Shown here: positions 24,062 to 31,657 of the stretch, in pieces
Layout: the number at the start of each line of letters is the position of its first letter
How positions within the stretch are numbered: the stretch's first letter is position 1
NCBI RefSeq assembly: GCF_014836955.1
Contig: NZ_JACSPV010000040.1
Coordinates: 1-40,631 of the forward strand
Length of the DNA: 40,631 bases
Origin: Bacillus norwichensis
GTDB taxonomy: Bacteria; Bacillota; Bacilli; Bacillales; Bacillaceae_C
Direction of reading: 5' to 3'
Program-made: the position numbers and the translations under genes
Notes under the pieces: generated by a model
Told to the model about the DNA's origin: nothing
Seen by the model: only the letters and a program-made list of their open reading frames with translations
Databases searched by the model: none

Positions 24062-26005
24062 TTATGGGAATGGATGGGGATTTGGATTTAACTGTTCGTA
24101 CGATAACGGTTCCTTCATAAATCCTAGTTGCATTGGTACCCTGAGCACCCTCTCGAGCCCTTTCACACGGGTTAGATGATGTCCAAATGTCATTGGTAAC
24201 ATTCCAGGAATCAATACCTTTACACAGAATAACCCGTTCCGTTCTGTTATTGGGCTTGTTTGGTCAACCACAATGACTTCAAGATTTAATCGACGGAACC
24301 TATTAAGAATATCCTGGAGATCATCCTTTAAATCATTATTTATCGGTGGTTGCTTGAATTCCTCAGCAAATGTACGTAAAGGACGTTGGTCATGCAATAA
24401 AAAATTCAGATGTTCCTCTGCTTCCGGGAGACCATACAGCAAGCCATGGTCTTCCATCGTCCGCACAGCAAATGGATCCTTCAGCATCCCTTCATACTTT
24501 TGTCGGCTCTCCTCCAGTTTTTTGTCATGCCTAGACATCATTCCTGCGAGCTCGTAAATCGTGCTTTTTATAGCCCTTACAGGATCAGGATTAGCTCCTC
24601 CTGCACAAATGAGGTTTAACCCTTTTGTTTTTCTGTTTTTTGCCAGTCCCCAAACGCTCGGAATCCCATGTTCCATCGTCGAATTATATAAATGAAGGTC
24701 ATATCCCGCCACCTCATGCACCCGATTGACCATGAGCTGTAATTCCTTGTCACCCGCAGAGCTAAGATCAATGCGTGGAAGGGGAAGCTGAGCATACCAG
24801 GTTAACAAGAATGAGTCACGTTCGACGACCTCCATAATGGCATGGAATATGGCTTCCTCCAAACTCCCTCCCACCGCACACCCATTTGAAGTTTCATAAA
24901 CAAAGCCCTCTCCATAGCCCAAACTGTAATAGGCAAGCAACTCTGGCACCAAAATAGGGCGTTCTTGTAAAAACGAGTAGCCCCAGACCCAATTTATTGG
25001 GATATCAGGCTGAAACAGCTTAAATGGAAAATGAGGTTTTTCATATTGTTCCTTATCATGTAAGCCTACTCTTGTAGGATTTAGCGCTTGATTCTCTAAT
25101 TGCTGATAACTCTCACGTACTACCGTCCTTTTTCCTTTGGGCCCAAGCCCACAATATCGCTCTAGACCTTCTAAGATTGCAGTCAGCTCACTCATTTCAT
25201 AAGAATTAGACCTTCCTGCCACTCCCTCATCCGCTCCAAATAGCGGCATGTTGACTATAACATCAGCAAACGGCAACGTGAAATCCTGTATTTTTCTATT
25301 CATAATACCTGTACGATGATCAAGATAATCTCTGACTAACCCTTCTTTTAATTCATCCATCGAACGGCAGCGATAGCCACTAGCGGGAATTTTAGGACTA
25401 GATTTTAAGCGAATTTGGGCTATATCTGGTGTGTCATCAGGTAATTGACTACAGATCGGACATAGTGGGTCAGGCAAAAAAAGGTGACTAGAGTTCGTTA
25501 ATGTTCTCAAGTTAGTAATGAAGACCTTTTCTTCCAAATAGCTGGTTTGTCTTTGAAAAAACCTCTGCACTTCGTCACATATCAAAGTTGCCATTTGCGA
25601 TAATCCCAGCCGTGATGCCCATGCATCCCGCATCGCACTTTCTTTTGCTGCCATTCCCATCTGAAGCTCCCACATTTCTTGGCTATCTGCTCCAGCTATC
25701 ATGCGCCGTAAGTCAGCACAGCGGGAACATCCCGGTTTATTCGGGTGTACGAATGGACCTATGATCCCTTCGCCAAACAAAACGAAACCCCGAAACCACG
25801 GGATGCCCATGGATCGGAATCTTTCTTCCGCCTGTTGATGAACTGATGGATGCCAGGCATCGTGCAGCACCAGAACTAGTTTTGTGTCTTCGGGAACCTC
25901 TTCCACTATGCTTTTTTGACGCTTAACGATGAAGCTTTCAGACAATTGATCCTGAACAAAATCCGCCAATAATCCCTGTCCTTTAATTAAAATCTGGGTA
26001 GCCAT
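24062..26005 (-). CDS. YcaO-type cyclodehydratase fused to an E1-like domain (TOMM maturation)
   Basis: 647 residues. The N-terminal about 200 residues form an E1-like partner domain with paired Cys motifs (CSRCADLRR near 95, CPICSQL near 185), probably a zinc site. The YcaO domain follows, with the conserved acidic ATP-site helices SELTAILEGLERYCG and NGCAVGGSLEEAIFHAIMEVVERDS. It ends NPNPHPFP, a Pro-rich PxPxP C-terminus typical of azoline-forming YcaO enzymes, where it is needed for catalysis. The enzyme uses ATP to cyclise Cys (Ser, Thr) side chains onto the backbone, giving azolines. Its ATG overlaps the upstream stop (TAATG), so translation is coupled. It acts on the precursor at 28302-28523. 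Confidence 0.92.
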   Translation of the reverse strand: MATQILIKGQGLLADFVQDQLSESFIVKRQKSIVEEVPEDTKLVLVLHDAWHPSVHQQAEERFRSMGIPWFRGFVLFGEGIIGPFVHPNKPGCSRCADLRRMIAGADSQEMWELQMGMAAKESAMRDAWASRLGLSQMATLICDEVQRFFQRQTSYLEEKVFITNLRTLTNSSHLFLPDPLCPICSQLPDDTPDIAQIRLKSSPKIPASGYRCRSMDELKEGLVRDYLDHRTGIMNRKIQDFTLPFADVIVNMPLFGADEGVAGRSNSYEMSELTAILEGLERYCGLGPKGKRTVVRESYQQLENQALNPTRVGLHDKEQYEKPHFPFKLFQPDIPINWVWGYSFLQERPILVPELLAYYSLGYGEGFVYETSNGCAVGGSLEEAIFHAIMEVVERDSFLLTWYAQLPLPRIDLSSAGDKELQLMVNRVHEVAGYDLHLYNSTMEHGIPSVWGLAKNRKTKGLNLICAGGANPDPVRAIKSTIYELAGMMSRHDKKLEESRQKYEGMLKDPFAVRTMEDHGLLYGLPEAEEHLNFLLHDQRPLRTFAEEFKQPPINNDLKDDLQDILNRFRRLNLEVIVVDQTSPITERNGLFCVKVLIPGMLPMTFGHHLTRVKGLERVLRVPMQLGFMKEPLSYEQLNPNPHPFP

Positions 26006-27960
26006 TAGGATACCCCCTCTCTTACCTGCACACCAAACACCCCTGCCATTTTCTGTTTTAAAAAAGGTTCGAATGTAAGATCATAAACTAATAAACGTTT
26101 GTTGTTTTGGTTCAGGATCTGAATGGAAGATTGCAATAGCTCAGATTGCGACAATTGATCAGAAGAAGGGATATCCAGTTTGCTCTCCTTATTTTTCAGA
26201 AAAACCGCTGACTCTATCTCTTGCCTCATGATGGAATGCTCCTGGCTTTGAAAGTCCAAAAGTGCTTGTTTTAGTGTATTTCGCATAGCTATTGTCGTAT
26301 TTAAACCTACACTTGAATACCAACGGCCATTCGATCTTACACTTATCACCGGGAAGCCTAATATATCCTCTTTCAAGCCGATTGTTGGGGAACTGTTCAA
26401 GGTAGTCAGGGTATTTAAATAAAATCTGCATGATTTATCTTTTATTGATCCTATTTGCATATGAAATATCGTATTCAGTTGATCACTTTTTCTTTTTCTC
26501 AATTCTTCATTTAAATAGACTTGCAGCCCTCGACAAACCGCCTCTTCTATTGTTTCCCCTGCTCCGATCCCTACAAATCTCTCAGTTATACTCATGCTAA
26601 TCCGATCATTCTGTTTTTTGAATTCCAACGAATCGATTATTTGTGAAACATACATTTCAATGCCAATTAAGCCCGCTTCTCTTTTTGTTTCTTCATGTGT
26701 TAGGCCGGCACAAACAACTTCTGGCAGGAGCTCTGCCGGTCCCTCAGACATTGGATTAACAGGTTGAACAGAGCACAGTGCAAGTGGAAGCTGTGGCAGA
26801 TTTCGTTCCTCCCATGTATGGAAAATGCCCGTCTTTTCGGATGTTAATTGGGCGAAATGTCCCAGGAGGTTACTCCGCGGGTTATCCCTGTGCGATTCCT
26901 GTTTAAGCCTTACACCAAGATCTTCAACAAGTTCGGGAGTAAAACTTCTAGATGTAACCAACGGATGTGTGAGGAATGAAAACCAATCACCTTCCAGCGT
27001 CTCGAGATCAAGCAGGTAAATTTGATTACTCTTATTTGAATCAGCCATTCCTATAGCATTCTTAAATAATTCGAAGACAGTGACATTCGCTAGGATGGAT
27101 CCCGTTGTTGGAGAGTATGGCTGAGACCGCTGTTCTCCACGCAATGAAGATTGATGGATTCGACGCCATGAGGACTCCCAACACCCTTCCAATTCCGGGT
27201 GAACTATTGGACCACTGAGCCCCACCTGCTGTAAATATATGGCCGGGATAAACGACTTCCCTTCCTCTTTACAAACTAGGTTAAGTTCCCTTAATTCATT
27301 TACATTTTCATTCTGCGAAACGTACACAATCCAATCATAAGGCTGCACAACTTCCCTCCAAGAGCAATTTCCCGCCTTTTTTTGACATTGCACCTCCGTT
27401 AACTCTACATCTGAATCCGTCTTCTTGGCATTCTGCACCAGTTCGTTCAGCCGCAGACGATTTGTAGGAATGGAATCCGTTACCATGACATTCACTTTAG
27501 GAATTCCTGATTCTAATAATGCTGAAACCAATGAAACTAGAAAAGGGCCTGATCCAACAGTCAGCACTTTAGCCTGACGGTATTTTTGAAAACGATACGG
27601 AGCGGATTCCACGAAACTTTCTATAAACTCAATTTGCGATGCATACTTTTCAAGAACAGAACTATTTAATTGATGGGGAGTATCTTTGCTTACATCCCCA
27701 ACAAAACCATTTTTATACAGAGTTTCCCCAATTTCATAAACCCTGTTCCGATATGGTGACGTTAGTCCATCTGTTAATTCTCCCATTGTTTTCTCTCCGT
27801 TAAACATCGGTATCAACTTTTCAATCCACTGATAAATTGTATTTCCTTCTAACCTGAATGAGCTTAAATTATTTCGAAAATACACACCGCCCTTAGAATC
27901 AGGGAGGAAAAATGTATCCCTTTTCACCTTCAACCGTGTGAACGAGTTAAGTTTTGACAT
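26005..27960 (-). CDS. ThiF-like TOMM maturation protein with N-terminal RRE-like domain
   Basis: 651 residues. The first about 90 residues (GGVYFRNNLSSFRLEGNTIY... MGELTDGL) resemble the PqqD-like RiPP recognition element that grips precursor leaders. A Rossmann-type ThiF/E1-like region follows (VLTVGSGPFLVSLVSALLES near 130), then a long divergent C-terminal half. This matches the 'putative thiazole-containing bacteriocin maturation protein' found only in heterocycloanthracin-type clusters. It probably delivers the leader to the YcaO enzyme. RBS AAGGAGGAG lies just before the ATG. First of three overlapping or closely packed genes. Specific biochemical role inferred from family and context. 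Confidence 0.82.
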   Translation of the reverse strand: MSKLNSFTRLKVKRDTFFLPDSKGGVYFRNNLSSFRLEGNTIYQWIEKLIPMFNGEKTMGELTDGLTSPYRNRVYEIGETLYKNGFVGDVSKDTPHQLNSSVLEKYASQIEFIESFVESAPYRFQKYRQAKVLTVGSGPFLVSLVSALLESGIPKVNVMVTDSIPTNRLRLNELVQNAKKTDSDVELTEVQCQKKAGNCSWREVVQPYDWIVYVSQNENVNELRELNLVCKEEGKSFIPAIYLQQVGLSGPIVHPELEGCWESSWRRIHQSSLRGEQRSQPYSPTTGSILANVTVFELFKNAIGMADSNKSNQIYLLDLETLEGDWFSFLTHPLVTSRSFTPELVEDLGVRLKQESHRDNPRSNLLGHFAQLTSEKTGIFHTWEERNLPQLPLALCSVQPVNPMSEGPAELLPEVVCAGLTHEETKREAGLIGIEMYVSQIIDSLEFKKQNDRISMSITERFVGIGAGETIEEAVCRGLQVYLNEELRKRKSDQLNTIFHMQIGSIKDKSCRFYLNTLTTLNSSPTIGLKEDILGFPVISVRSNGRWYSSVGLNTTIAMRNTLKQALLDFQSQEHSIMRQEIESAVFLKNKESKLDIPSSDQLSQSELLQSSIQILNQNNKRLLVYDLTFEPFLKQKMAGVFGVQVREGVS

Positions 27961-28228
27961 TCAGCTCCTCCTTATTCCTCATCATTACGAATTGTTCACT
28001 ATCATTTTATGTACTTTTAGCTGTCCAATATGATAAAGGAAAAGTGCAAGCGCCCGATTAGCGATGTATACTGAAGTAACTCCGACGAGATAAAGGAAAC
28101 ATGGACAAAGCTGCCGATGTTGACTTGTTGTAAGAAGAAAACACGAAGTTTACCAGTCGCTGAGTGCTGGAACTACACAGGGAAAAGTTATGCACAGTAG
28201 TAAACTTTTCAGTTTCCCATACACTTCA
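27961..28228. other. Intergenic DNA between TOMM precursor and maturation genes
   Basis: No coding region. Minus strand: TTGGAC followed after 17 bp by ATGATA (near 27999-28027) could be an internal promoter for the three enzymes. The GC-richer block at about 28050-28165 looks like a conserved non-coding element and has no second copy in the window. I cannot name it. Confidence 0.35.
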
Positions 28229-28274
28229 GAAAAGAAATGCCTTGCACGAGATCATGCAAAGGCAATTTCTTTTC
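28229..28274 (-). terminator. Hairpin terminator or attenuator after the TOMM precursor
   Basis: GAAAAGAAA...TGCC...TTGCA pairs with TGCAA...GGCA...TTTCTTTTC around an 8-nt loop, about 45 nt in all. It lies 28 bp after the precursor stop. Partial read-through would give more precursor than enzyme, as is common in RiPP operons. Confidence 0.75.
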
Positions 28275-28301
28275 ATAAAATAACCATTTTTTTCTTTTGA
28301 C

Positions 28302-28523
28302 CTAAATAAAGAATCCTCCAAAACAGCCAAGACCAAAACCAAAGCAACCAAAACAACCACCGCAGCGAAAACAACCGCCACAACGAAAACAACCACCACA
28401 ACGACCAAATTGCCTACTGTCAAACTGAAGCGGAACTTGGCTGTAATAATCCATAGGAATTAATTCACCGACATGGTAATTACCCATTGGCAATCCCTGT
28501 AAATCATTTTGAAACTGCTGCAT
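28302..28523 (-). CDS. TOMM precursor peptide, heterocycloanthracin/sonorensin type
   Basis: 73 residues. The leader (MQQFQNDLQGLPMGNYHVGE... to about residue 40) is hydrophilic and ends near DSRQFGR. The core begins RCGGCF, RCGGCF, RCGGCF, then GCFGFGLGCFGGFFI, giving 8 Cys, many Gly and Phe and no Ser or Thr. Repeated Cys-Xaa-Xaa-Cys cores behind such a leader define heterocycloanthracin-like TOMM bacteriocins. RBS AAGGGGGG lies about 6 bp before the ATG. The core DNA consists of three 18 bp units (28350-28403). It stands upstream of the ThiF-like, YcaO and SagB genes on the same strand, which would convert its Cys to thiazoles. Cleavage site and export route are not visible; no dedicated protease or transporter gene is adjacent. 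Its antibacterial role is inferred from the family. Confidence 0.9.
   Translation of the reverse strand: MQQFQNDLQGLPMGNYHVGELIPMDYYSQVPLQFDSRQFGRCGGCFRCGGCFRCGGCFGCFGFGLGCFGGFFI
28350..28403 (-). repeat. Three 18 bp tandem units inside the TOMM core
   Basis: Units at 28350-28367, 28368-28385 and 28386-28403 differ at two or three bases, mostly synonymous, and each encodes Arg-Cys-Gly-Gly-Cys-Phe. Such units can expand or contract by slippage, changing the number of heterocycles. Confidence 0.95.
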
Positions 28524-28740
28524 TTGTTTCCCCCCTTTGTATTTAAAAATTAGGGCAAACCGGAGAGTTGACTTAAATAATAGAGTGTTTTGCGTAATTA
28601 ATTAACGTCTATCTCTTCAACAAAATATGATGCTTTTAGGTTGTTGTTACTAATGTAAGAGCCTATTTCCCGTTGACCGTATTAAAAAAGGCCGTTTTAA
28701 TTCTTAATAACGGGGCATTAGCTATTCCAAATAATTTTTA
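28524..28740. other. Upstream region of the TOMM precursor
   Basis: About 215 bp between the precursor RBS and repeat R8. AT-rich; no clear sigma-A promoter, so the promoter may be of another type or weak. No gene recognised. Confidence 0.3.
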
Positions 28741-28936
28741 ATCAACTGCGCCTTGGTATATTTGCACCCAGGTTTTATCGAGCTCCGCTCAATAAATTTT
28801 CCCTCTGAAAATCTATGGCATCCGTTGGAAGCTTTAACCGTATTCAGCCTGGTTTTGAAACCCTACTGAATGGATACCATTATGCTTTCATCGCACCACT
28901 TACAGAAGTCGAAGACTTCTGTTGAACAAAGTAAAT
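28741..28936 (+). repeat. Dispersed hairpin repeat R8 (full length)
   Basis: Same family and orientation: left end ATCAACTGCGCCTTGG, stem TTTATCGAGC/GCTCAATAAA with one mismatch, core ATCTATGGCATCCG, right end GTTGAACAAAGT. It separates the TOMM cluster from the laccase region. Confidence 0.9.
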
Positions 28937-29074
28937 AGATCAACATGTTGTGGGGAAAATAAACTTTTTTCATCTATATAAGTTGAACTGAAGTTTTCTT
29001 CTTCTACTGCCCATATTTGGGTTCAGTTCCGTACAATTAAAGATTTTTCAGTCAAAAAGACACAGCATATAAAA

Positions 29075-29216
29075 ATACTGTCTGAATTTAGGCATATACT
29101 GTCCAAAGATTGGAGGATACTATCCGGGATTCAAAAATACTGTCCAGGATTCAAGAATATAATCCAGAAATCAAAAATACTATCCGGGATCCCAAAATAC
29201 TGTCTGAAACCAGGAA
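29075..29216 (+). repeat. Tandem array of seven 20-21 bp units
   Basis: Units start with ATACTG or ATACTA (one ATATAA) at 29075, 29096, 29117, 29137, 29157, 29177 and 29197, most continuing TCCGGGATTCAAAA. Spacing is 21, 21, 20, 20, 20, 20 bp, about two helical turns. It lies 325 bp upstream of the laccase gene. The flanks (28937-29074 and 29217-29539) show no gene that I can support. Confidence 0.85.
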
Positions 29217-29539
29217 ATCCTACTGCACTTGTTTCAAAATCATCCTCTGTAAAGTGCAACTCTTTTGTTCAAGCCATATATATGAAATTACGCGTATTAT
29301 TCCCCATGAAATCCGACCTTTTTTTGCTGTTTTTAGTCAGTATGCCGTAAGAGTTGGGGTTGGGATTGACATTTTTCTTTTTCCCCAGTGTTCGTATTTG
29401 TCCAAGCCCCATATGCATAATTTAAGAATAGTTCAAGATAAGAGGAATTGGCACGAAAGCTGGAACTTGTGGTGGGAATGTCTTAGTTTTTCATCTATTT
29501 GAAAATCTGTGGGGAAATACAAAAAATGGGGGAATCTGG

Positions 29540-31216
29540 ATGAGTATAAATGATGATATTTCACCCAATTTCAGGAGGAACTGCAGCAATCCATACTGTA
29601 ATAATCCAAATTGTCGATGCGGTGAACAATGTAAATGCACATCTGATAACCAATGTAGCGCAATGGATGACCATTCTCTCCAAATAGGTCTTACTAAATT
29701 TGTAGACGAACTTCCCATCCCACCTGTTTTACAACCCCGCGAGAAAAATAAATTTTATACTTATTACGAAGTAAATATGACTGAGTTCAAGCAATCACTT
29801 CACAAGGAATTAAATGATACAACAGTTTGGGGATATGAAGGCAATTATCCAGGGCCTACAATTGAAGTAAACAGTGGAGAAATCGTGTTTATTAAATGGA
29901 TGAACAACCTTCCAGATAAGCACTTGCTCCCTGTAGACTATACAGTACATGGCGCTGGTATGGATGTACCGGAAGTCCGCACAGTAGTTCACCTCCACGG
30001 TGCTTGTGTGGAGTGGGAAAGCGACGGCTATCCAGAGGCTTGGTTTACAAAAGGATTTCAGCAAGTCGGTCCCTATTTCAGAAAACAAATTTATCGATAT
30101 GATAATTGCAACTCGGCTTGCACACTTTGGTATCATGATCATACTCTCGGTATCACCAGGCTCAATATTTATGCGGGATTAGCAGGGTTTTATTTTATTA
30201 GGGACCAACGTGAGCGATTATTAAATTTACCGTGCGCCAAGTATGAGATTCCTCTTATGCTGCAAGATAAATCTTTAAATAAAGATGGCTCTCTTTTTTA
30301 TCCGAAACAACCGGACCCACCTGTTCCAGAATTAGAAACATCGATTATTCCTGAATTTTTTGGGAATACAATTGTAGTAAACGGCAAAGTACATCCGTTT
30401 TTAAAAGTTGAACCGCGCAAATATCGCTTCAGACTGCTAAACGGATCCAACAGCCGATTCTTTAGGATTAAGCTCGATTCGGGACAGCTTCTATATCAAA
30501 TTGCAACAGATTCAGGGTTCATGGAATATCCGATAGGTGTCAAAGAAATCTTATTAGCACCTGCAGAACGAGCGGAGATAATAGTTGATTTTACAAATCT
30601 CGAGGACAAACATATTATTATGAAAAACGATGCTCCTACCCCTTTCCCTACAGGAACTCCACCGGATGAAAACACTGGAACAGTCATGAAGTTTGCAGTA
30701 ACTCTTCCCCTTTCTAGTGTCGATACCAGCACTATTCCGACTAATATGGCTCCTTTTCCTAAGATAAATGAACAGTTATCTTCAAAGTCAAGGTACCTTA
30801 CATTAAATGACAACAGAGACCGTTATGATCGGGAATTCATGCTGCTCGATAATAAGGAGTGGAGAGCCCCCATATCTGAAAATCCAAAACTGGGATCGAC
30901 CGAAATATGGTATCTTATTAATTTAACTAGCGATACACATCCTATCCATCTTCACTTAATCGATTTCCAAATAATAGATCGGAGAAATTTCGACGTAGAC
31001 AAGTTTAACAAAGAGGGAGTGATCCATTATACGAGTCCAGCGATGCCTCCCGAGCCGCAAGAACGAGGATGGAAGGATACCGTAAGAGCCAATCCCAAAC
31101 AAGTCACTCGAATTATTATGAAGTTTGGTCCTTTTACAGGACTATATGTTTGGCACTGTCACATCTTGGAGCATGAGGATTATGAAATGATGAGACCGTA
31201 TATTGTTGTCCGTTGA
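29540..31216 (+). CDS. Multicopper oxidase, CotA-like laccase with Cys-rich N-terminus
   Basis: 558 residues. Copper motifs in order: VVHLHGA (about 150), TLWYHDH (about 198), HPIHLHL (about 472) and HCHILEHEDYEMM (about 540), which together give the type 1, 2 and 3 copper ligands with a Met axial ligand. The domain layout and the motif DDP-free, PGPTIEV start resemble CotA spore-coat laccase, which oxidises phenols and bilirubin. No signal peptide is visible. Unlike usual CotA (about 510 residues), the first about 45 residues carry eight Cys in NPYCNNPNCRCGEQCKC and nearby, a metallothionein-like stretch. RBS GGGGG 7 bp before the ATG. It is closed by a terminator at 31280-31332 and stands alone. 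Spore-coat location is inferred from CotA only. Confidence 0.88.
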   Translation: MSINDDISPNFRRNCSNPYCNNPNCRCGEQCKCTSDNQCSAMDDHSLQIGLTKFVDELPIPPVLQPREKNKFYTYYEVNMTEFKQSLHKELNDTTVWGYEGNYPGPTIEVNSGEIVFIKWMNNLPDKHLLPVDYTVHGAGMDVPEVRTVVHLHGACVEWESDGYPEAWFTKGFQQVGPYFRKQIYRYDNCNSACTLWYHDHTLGITRLNIYAGLAGFYFIRDQRERLLNLPCAKYEIPLMLQDKSLNKDGSLFYPKQPDPPVPELETSIIPEFFGNTIVVNGKVHPFLKVEPRKYRFRLLNGSNSRFFRIKLDSGQLLYQIATDSGFMEYPIGVKEILLAPAERAEIIVDFTNLEDKHIIMKNDAPTPFPTGTPPDENTGTVMKFAVTLPLSSVDTSTIPTNMAPFPKINEQLSSKSRYLTLNDNRDRYDREFMLLDNKEWRAPISENPKLGSTEIWYLINLTSDTHPIHLHLIDFQIIDRRNFDVDKFNKEGVIHYTSPAMPPEPQERGWKDTVRANPKQVTRIIMKFGPFTGLYVWHCHILEHEDYEMMRPYIVVR

Positions 31217-31279
31217 CAAAACAGGCAAACTTATAGAAGGTTCTCTCTTCGATATAGCGAGATTGTGAAACAGGAGGAG

Positions 31280-31332
31280 AAAGAGATGTCCCATAGTAGT
31301 CTTGTATAATATGGAACATCTCTTATTTTTTA
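31280..31332 (+). terminator. Intrinsic terminator after the laccase gene
   Basis: AAGAGATGT-CCATA pairs with TATGG-ACATCTCTT (one mismatch near the centre) and is followed by ATTTTTTAT. Strong and correctly placed. Confidence 0.85.
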
Positions 31333-31587
31333 TGTCTTGATGCATTTCAAACCAACCTTCGATGGAGAAAATTGGATTAAATAACTCTTGAAAAAAACAA
31401 TCATTCGCAGCCTTATCTATGCCTCAACCGTTTTCCAGTAATACTCTATTTCTCCATTTAATTATTTCCTTACCTTCATATTGCTTATCAAAGGATATTT
31501 TCTTCCTATGGTTTGAAACTGGCTAACACTTGATATTGGACAACGAGCAAGTTTCAGAAACTTTGTAAGCTTAGTGAATTTCAGCCT
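31333..31587. other. Intergenic DNA between convergent genes, nothing recognised
   Basis: AT-rich spacer between the laccase and MFS terminators. No frame, repeat or hairpin that I can support. Confidence 0.4.
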
Positions 31588-31628
31588 AAAAAAATCGGAT
31601 TCCTGCACGCTAAGGAATCGACTTTTTA
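31588..31628 (-). terminator. Intrinsic terminator after the MFS gene
   Basis: Minus strand: TCGATTCCT, TAGCGTGC, AGGAATCCGA with one mismatch, followed by TTTTTTT. It ends the regulator-MFS transcript. Confidence 0.8.
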
Positions 31629-31657
31629 TGTTTGACTTGTTAAGTTTTTAATCCCTT

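Noticed and set aside
28226-28423. Minus-strand frame rich in Val over the TOMM precursor
   Set aside because: It is a frame-shifted reading of the Cys-Gly-Gly-Cys repeats; the precursor frame has the RBS and family features.
29075-29216. 20 bp tandem array as CRISPR
   Set aside because: Units are contiguous and degenerate with no spacers, and no cas genes are present.
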